A DNA stretch of 64,000 bases, taken from NCBI RefSeq assembly GCF_947179515.1, contig NC_067481.1:84616845-84680844 (forward strand). Reading direction: 5' to 3'. Source of the DNA: Apodemus sylvaticus (lineage: Eukaryota; Chordata; Mammalia; Rodentia; Muridae). How positions within the stretch are numbered: the stretch's first letter is position 1; the number at the start of each line of letters is the position of its first letter. This document shows, piece after piece, positions 60,359 through 64,000 of this stretch. The notes under the pieces were generated by a model. It had not been told where the DNA came from and ran no database searches. It worked only from the letters and a program-made list of their open reading frames with translations. Made by a program: the position numbers and the translations under genes.

Positions 60359-60509
60359 GCTGGGTGTGGTGGCGCACGCCTTTAATCCCAGCACTTGGGA
60401 GGCAGAGGCAGGTGGATTTCTGCGTTCGAGGCCAGCCTGGGCTACAGAGTGAGTTCAGGACAGCCAGGACTACACAGAGAAACCCTGTCTCGAAAAACCA
60501 AAAAAAAAA
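60359..60509 (+). mobile_element. B1 SINE, young, with perfect TSD
   Basis: GCTGGGTGTGGTGGCGCACG head, CTTTAATCCCAGCACTTGGG, TCGAGGCCAGCCTGGGCTAC and CCCTGTCTCGAAAAACC. The 15-bp TSD AGATTAAAAGATTTA at 60344-60358 and 60510-60524 is perfect. Confidence 0.96.
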
Positions 60510-60694
60510 AGATTAAAAGATTTACATTATATGAAGGGGCCACCGTAGACCATAGAACTTGAGCAAAGTAGCAGGTCAACAAATGATCTTTAATTGTGCT
60601 GTTCCTATTTTCCCTTTGTATTTTCTCCAAGAAAACACCAGCAAGAAGAAACGAATGCAGTTGAGAATGGAAATTTCTTGAAATTCTCATAATT

Positions 60695-61140
60695 TTTTTC
60701 AGTTGAATAATATTTCATTGTGGTGTGTATCTACACCTTTTCGTCATCGGTTCAGTCGTGGACAGGCGTCTATGTTGTTTCCTTTCCCTTGCTCTCATAA
60801 ATATAGCAACAATAAACACGTGTTGGTGTCTCTATGGTAGGGTACGAACTCCCTTGGGTATATGCCCAGAAGTAAAATAGTTGGGCCACATGGTAGTTCT
60901 ATTTTTAATTTCTGATGAGTCTCCATACTGATTTCCATAATGGCTGTACTAATTTGCACTCCCAACGGCAGGGAATAAGGGCTCCTCTTCCCCGGCATTT
61001 CTCTTAATGTTTGTTGTCAGATCCCTTAAGGATAGCTAGCCATTCCTACTGAGATGAGGTGGTATATCAAAGCAGTTTTAGTTTGCATTTCCTGGATGAT
61101 TAGGGAATCTTGAGCATTTTTTAAAAATGTATACTAGGCA
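60695..61140 (-). mobile_element. old L1 ORF2-end fragment, antisense
   Basis: TGAATAATATTTCATTGTGG, CCCTTGGGTATATGCCCAGA, GATTTCCATAATGGCTGTAC, TTAGTTTGCATTTCCTGGAT and AATCTTGAGCATTTTTTAAA are the reverse of the ORF2 C-terminal end, strongly diverged. It is older than the murine-specific copies. Confidence 0.8.
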
Positions 61141-61683
61141 CTTGCAATTCTTGTTTTGAGAGTGGCCTGGGTATGTTCTGATCCCGTCTTTAACATAAGT
61201 CTTTTCAAAGGTCTAAAACCATGCTCTCCGCCAGTAGCACCGGCCGATAAATGAACTTAATGGAATGAGTCCACCCAAAGTATGGTTCAGGCTTACTGGA
61301 TTCAATAGAAGGGGGATTCATAAAACTGCCTGCCAACTATGCTGAAAATACACACTAAACCAAAGAAAACAATATTCTCTTCTGGTCTATATTTAAGACT
61401 GGTGATAGACGACCTTGAAAATATGCACTAGGTAAGTAAGTAATATTCATGGGTTAGAAGAGAGAATAGACTCTTGACTTCTTTTAAAGAACAATAGGTG
61501 TAAGGTATTTTGAACACCCTTAACTTTGGATCTATCTAATGGTAAATACTCAAATATTTTTATCCATGGTAGTTTCTATATATAGATTAGCCCAGGCCTA
61601 GCAATTCTTCTGCCTAAACAAAATGATTGTATATGTTCACTTGGTAATAAAAGTGGCTACATTAAAACATTCTGCCCTTAACA

Positions 61684-61684
<1 letters not shown>
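61141..61684. other. no recognised feature
   Basis: Unique-looking sequence. Confidence 0.5.

Positions 61685-61771
<87 letters not shown>
61685..61771. repeat. (GT)n-(GA)n microsatellite
   Basis: About 11 GT units then about 32 GA units. Confidence 0.97.
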
Positions 61772-61772
<1 letters not shown>

Positions 61773-62239
61773 ACATGTGCACACATATCTCCTCAACCAT
61801 TTGGAAAGTTCTTATGTACTAAACCTCTTTGGAAACTTTATAATTCATTTCAAAAAGTAGTTTAGATAGGAAACAGTCTCACATATACACTGAGTTTCTA
61901 GTCAAGTATAGTTTTTAATAAGTGTGCTGAGAGCAGTTGAGATTAAATAACCCTGGGAATAATGCATCCATATTCTTATTCCCTAACAGTTTGGTATTAG
62001 CATTTGGTGTAATTTGACTCAAACTTTTTAAAGCACATTGGTGATTAGGTAATTTTCCTCTTCAGCTATCAATTTTTCCAAAGCTCATCTCTTTCATGAA
62101 TAGAGCACATTAATATTAAAGTTTGCGAAATAGCAACCTTGTGGGAGGCAGGGGACGTATGCCCTAACTATTCCCTTCCAGAAGTGACTTCATCATTGCC
62201 CCAGCTATCTGATGATCAATCAGCTGAATAATAATGATG
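61772..62239. other. no recognised feature
   Basis: Unique-looking sequence. Confidence 0.5.
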
Positions 62240-62470
62240 AGAATTAATATTTATTAAGCACTTAAAATATGCCAACACAGTACCAAGCACTTAACACACC
62301 TCATTTAATTCCTACAGCAACACTATGTGACAAATATTATGTCTATTCTGTAGATGAGAGAACTGGAGCTCAGAAAAATAAGCTAATAAAGTTTCGTTTC
62401 TGAGAAATGCTGCAATTGGAAGGCAAAGCCAGGCAATCTGGCCCCAGAGCTCACCTACTTAACTACTTTC
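62240..62470 (+). mobile_element. MIR SINE, well preserved
   Basis: TATTTATTAAGCACTTAAAA, GTACCAAGCACTTAACACAC, CTCATTTAATTCCTACAGCA, AGATGAGAGAACTGGAGCTC and AATCTGGCCCCAGAGCTCAC are in MIR order across almost the full consensus. Confidence 0.92.
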
Positions 62471-63335
62471 AGATAATTTCATTTAACTGATTGTTTTCTG
62501 GTAAAAGAAAAAACTCTTGACGGTGATGGATCTTTTTTCTATATGAGGCATTATTCTACAGCCTGAATTTCCAACCACTGAGTTCAATATTTCTTTCTAT
62601 CCATTATTCAAATTAACTGATAGTGAGTGTAGATAAATGTTTTCCAACTGTGCAGCAAGGCACAAAGACACCCCCGTATCCACTACATCATCTTGAAAGA
62701 TATACCTTCAGAAAAACGCAGCTTTTTATCTTCAAAGTAAATATTGATTGACAGCATTTTTTTCTATAACTTGAGAGGATGTGGAAGGAGAGTTGAAGGA
62801 GTTAGGCTGAAAACAGGATCAAGAAGCTAAGGATCAAGAAATAAAAGAGAATGTTTCTAGTGACCCTTCTATTATAATTTTTCTCTTAATAATTGAATAG
62901 CCCCACATAAACTGGGTGATTTGTCAGGGAAACTGATACCCACTTGTGAAAATCTCCATTCCTTCCTGAAACTTATTAACTAGTACCTTGGTCTTTGGGC
63001 ACTACGGTAACAATCACTTGAGGCAGAGCGATTTAGGAATAATAGAATTGGCTTTCTTTCAGCTGGATGTTTCCAGACTGAGGCTCAGGCAACAATGACT
63101 ATGGAATGACAGCTTTCCCTGTTCCCAAGGTGGAAACTGTGACTGCTTCATCACATAACAGGAGGTGGGAAGGCAAAGGAGCCCAACTAGCTTCACGCCT
63201 TTCATGAAGCCCTGGTAACCTAACTACTCACATCTTATTTTCATTACATTGACCACTAAGTTTCAACATCTAAATGTTGATTGGAGGAGACCATATGTTC
63301 AAACTATAGCACAAGGGAAGACAAAAAGGCTCATC
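62471..63335. other. no recognised feature
   Basis: Unique-looking sequence up to the TSD of the last L1. Confidence 0.5.
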
Positions 63336-63349
63336 AGAAATCCGTGGGG

Positions 63350-63901
63350 TTCTGGGCATATACCCAGAGGATTCCCCACCATGTAATAAGGATACATGCT
63401 CTACTATGTTCATAGCAGCCCTATTTATAATTGCCAGGTGTTGGAAAGAACCCAGGTATCCCTCAACAGAAGAGTGGATGCAAAAAATGTGGTATATCTA
63501 CACAATGGAGTACTATTCAGCCATTAGAAACAACGAATTCATGAAATTCTTAGGTAAATGGATGGAGCTAGAGAACATCATACTGAGTGAGGTAACCCAG
63601 ACTCAAAAGGTGAATCATGGTATGCACTCACTAATAAGTGGATATTAACCTAGAAACCTAGATTACCCAAAACATAATCCACACATCAAATGAGGTACAA
63701 GAAGAAAGGAAGAGTGGCCCCTTGTTCTGGAAAGACTCAATGAAGCAGTATTCAGCAAAACCAGAACGGGGAAGTGGGAAGGGGTGGGTGGGAGGACAGG
63801 GGGAGAGAAGGGGGCTTATGGGACTCTTTGGGAGTGGGGAAATCATTTGAAATGTAAATAAAAAATATATCGAATAAAAAAAAGATTCAAAAAAAAAAAA
63901 A
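63350..63901 (+). mobile_element. 5'-truncated L1 with perfect TSD
   Basis: Only the last part of ORF2 (TTCTGGGCATATACCCAGAG onwards), the 3' UTR, AAATGTAAATAAAAAATATA and poly(A). The 14-bp TSD AGAAATCCGTGGGG is perfect at 63336-63349 and 63902-63915. Confidence 0.96.
63406..63648 (+). pseudogene. L1 ORF2 C-terminal 80 codons
   Basis: Open from MFIAALFIIARCWKEPRYPS to the normal ORF2 stop at HSLISGY, without a frameshift. It is only the tail of ORF2p, with no endonuclease, RT or cysteine motif, and is not expected to be translated. The frame agrees with copy 2 of the 5.7-11 kb stack almost residue by residue. Confidence 0.9.
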
Positions 63902-63952
63902 AGAAATCCGTGGGGGATCCTTGTATGGTATAATTCCCACACCAATGACCAC

Positions 63953-64000
63953 CTCTCTCTCAATCTCTCTCTCTCTGTGTCTTTCTCTCTGTTTCTCTGT
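63953..64000. repeat. (CT)n-rich tract at the window edge
   Basis: CTCTCT and CTGTTTCT units up to the end of the window; it probably continues beyond. Confidence 0.9.

Overview
This window is mammalian nuclear DNA from a mouse-like rodent (Murinae, most probably the genus Mus). The evidence is the repeat content: B1, B2, B3/B4 and ID-type SINEs, murine L1 3' ends that finish in AAATGTAAATAAAAAATATATCGAATAAAA, older Lx-type L1 3' UTRs, MaLR-type LTRs, copies of the rodent hAT element URR1, three old MIRs and many (CA)n, (GA)n and (CT)n tracts. The exact species cannot be fixed from this alone. I found no convincing host protein-coding gene, exon, tRNA, rRNA or CRISPR. Most long open frames are fragments of L1 ORF2 (or their antisense shadows), and several of the others start at TTG or GTG, which is not meaningful here. 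The window looks like intergenic or intronic repeat-rich sequence. All family names come from pattern recognition by eye, not from a repeat search.

Layout. 1-5.7 kb: a URR1 fragment, MaLR-like LTRs, a MIR, B3 and B2 SINEs. 5.71-11.05 kb: three 5'-truncated L1 copies, all head-to-tail, inside one 15-bp target-site duplication (TSD). 11.05-16 kb: mostly unique DNA with a CpG-richer patch (11.45-11.83 kb) and an antisense old L1 3' UTR. 15.9-18.9 kb: an LTR nested in a related LTR, then an antisense L1. 19-26 kb: old SINEs, and a B2 split by an L1. 26.3-31.7 kb: two twin-primed (internally inverted) L1 insertions. 32-35.6 kb: a MIR, unique DNA, an LTR with a long CT tract and a possible L2. 35.6-38.6 kb: a third twin-primed L1, a B1 remnant and another L1 end. 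38.6-42.3 kb: a GAAA tract, an unassigned segment, and a B1 split by URR1. 42.3-44.0 kb: an Lx L1 carrying a B2, then an assembly gap of 200 N. 45.6-48.8 kb: an L1 with its middle deleted and an LTR in its tail, then an Lx end split by another LTR. 49-64 kb: scattered SINEs, URR1, microsatellites, a fourth twin-primed L1 and a young-looking L1 near the right edge.

By my rough tally about 20 kb (near 31%) is L1-derived. The most interesting content is the record of retrotransposition mechanism: several L1 junctions, in independent insertions, fall at the same short stretch of ORF2, and four inversions are bounded by readable TSDs. I saw no sign of a new biological system, and none of the elements looks intact enough to be autonomous.
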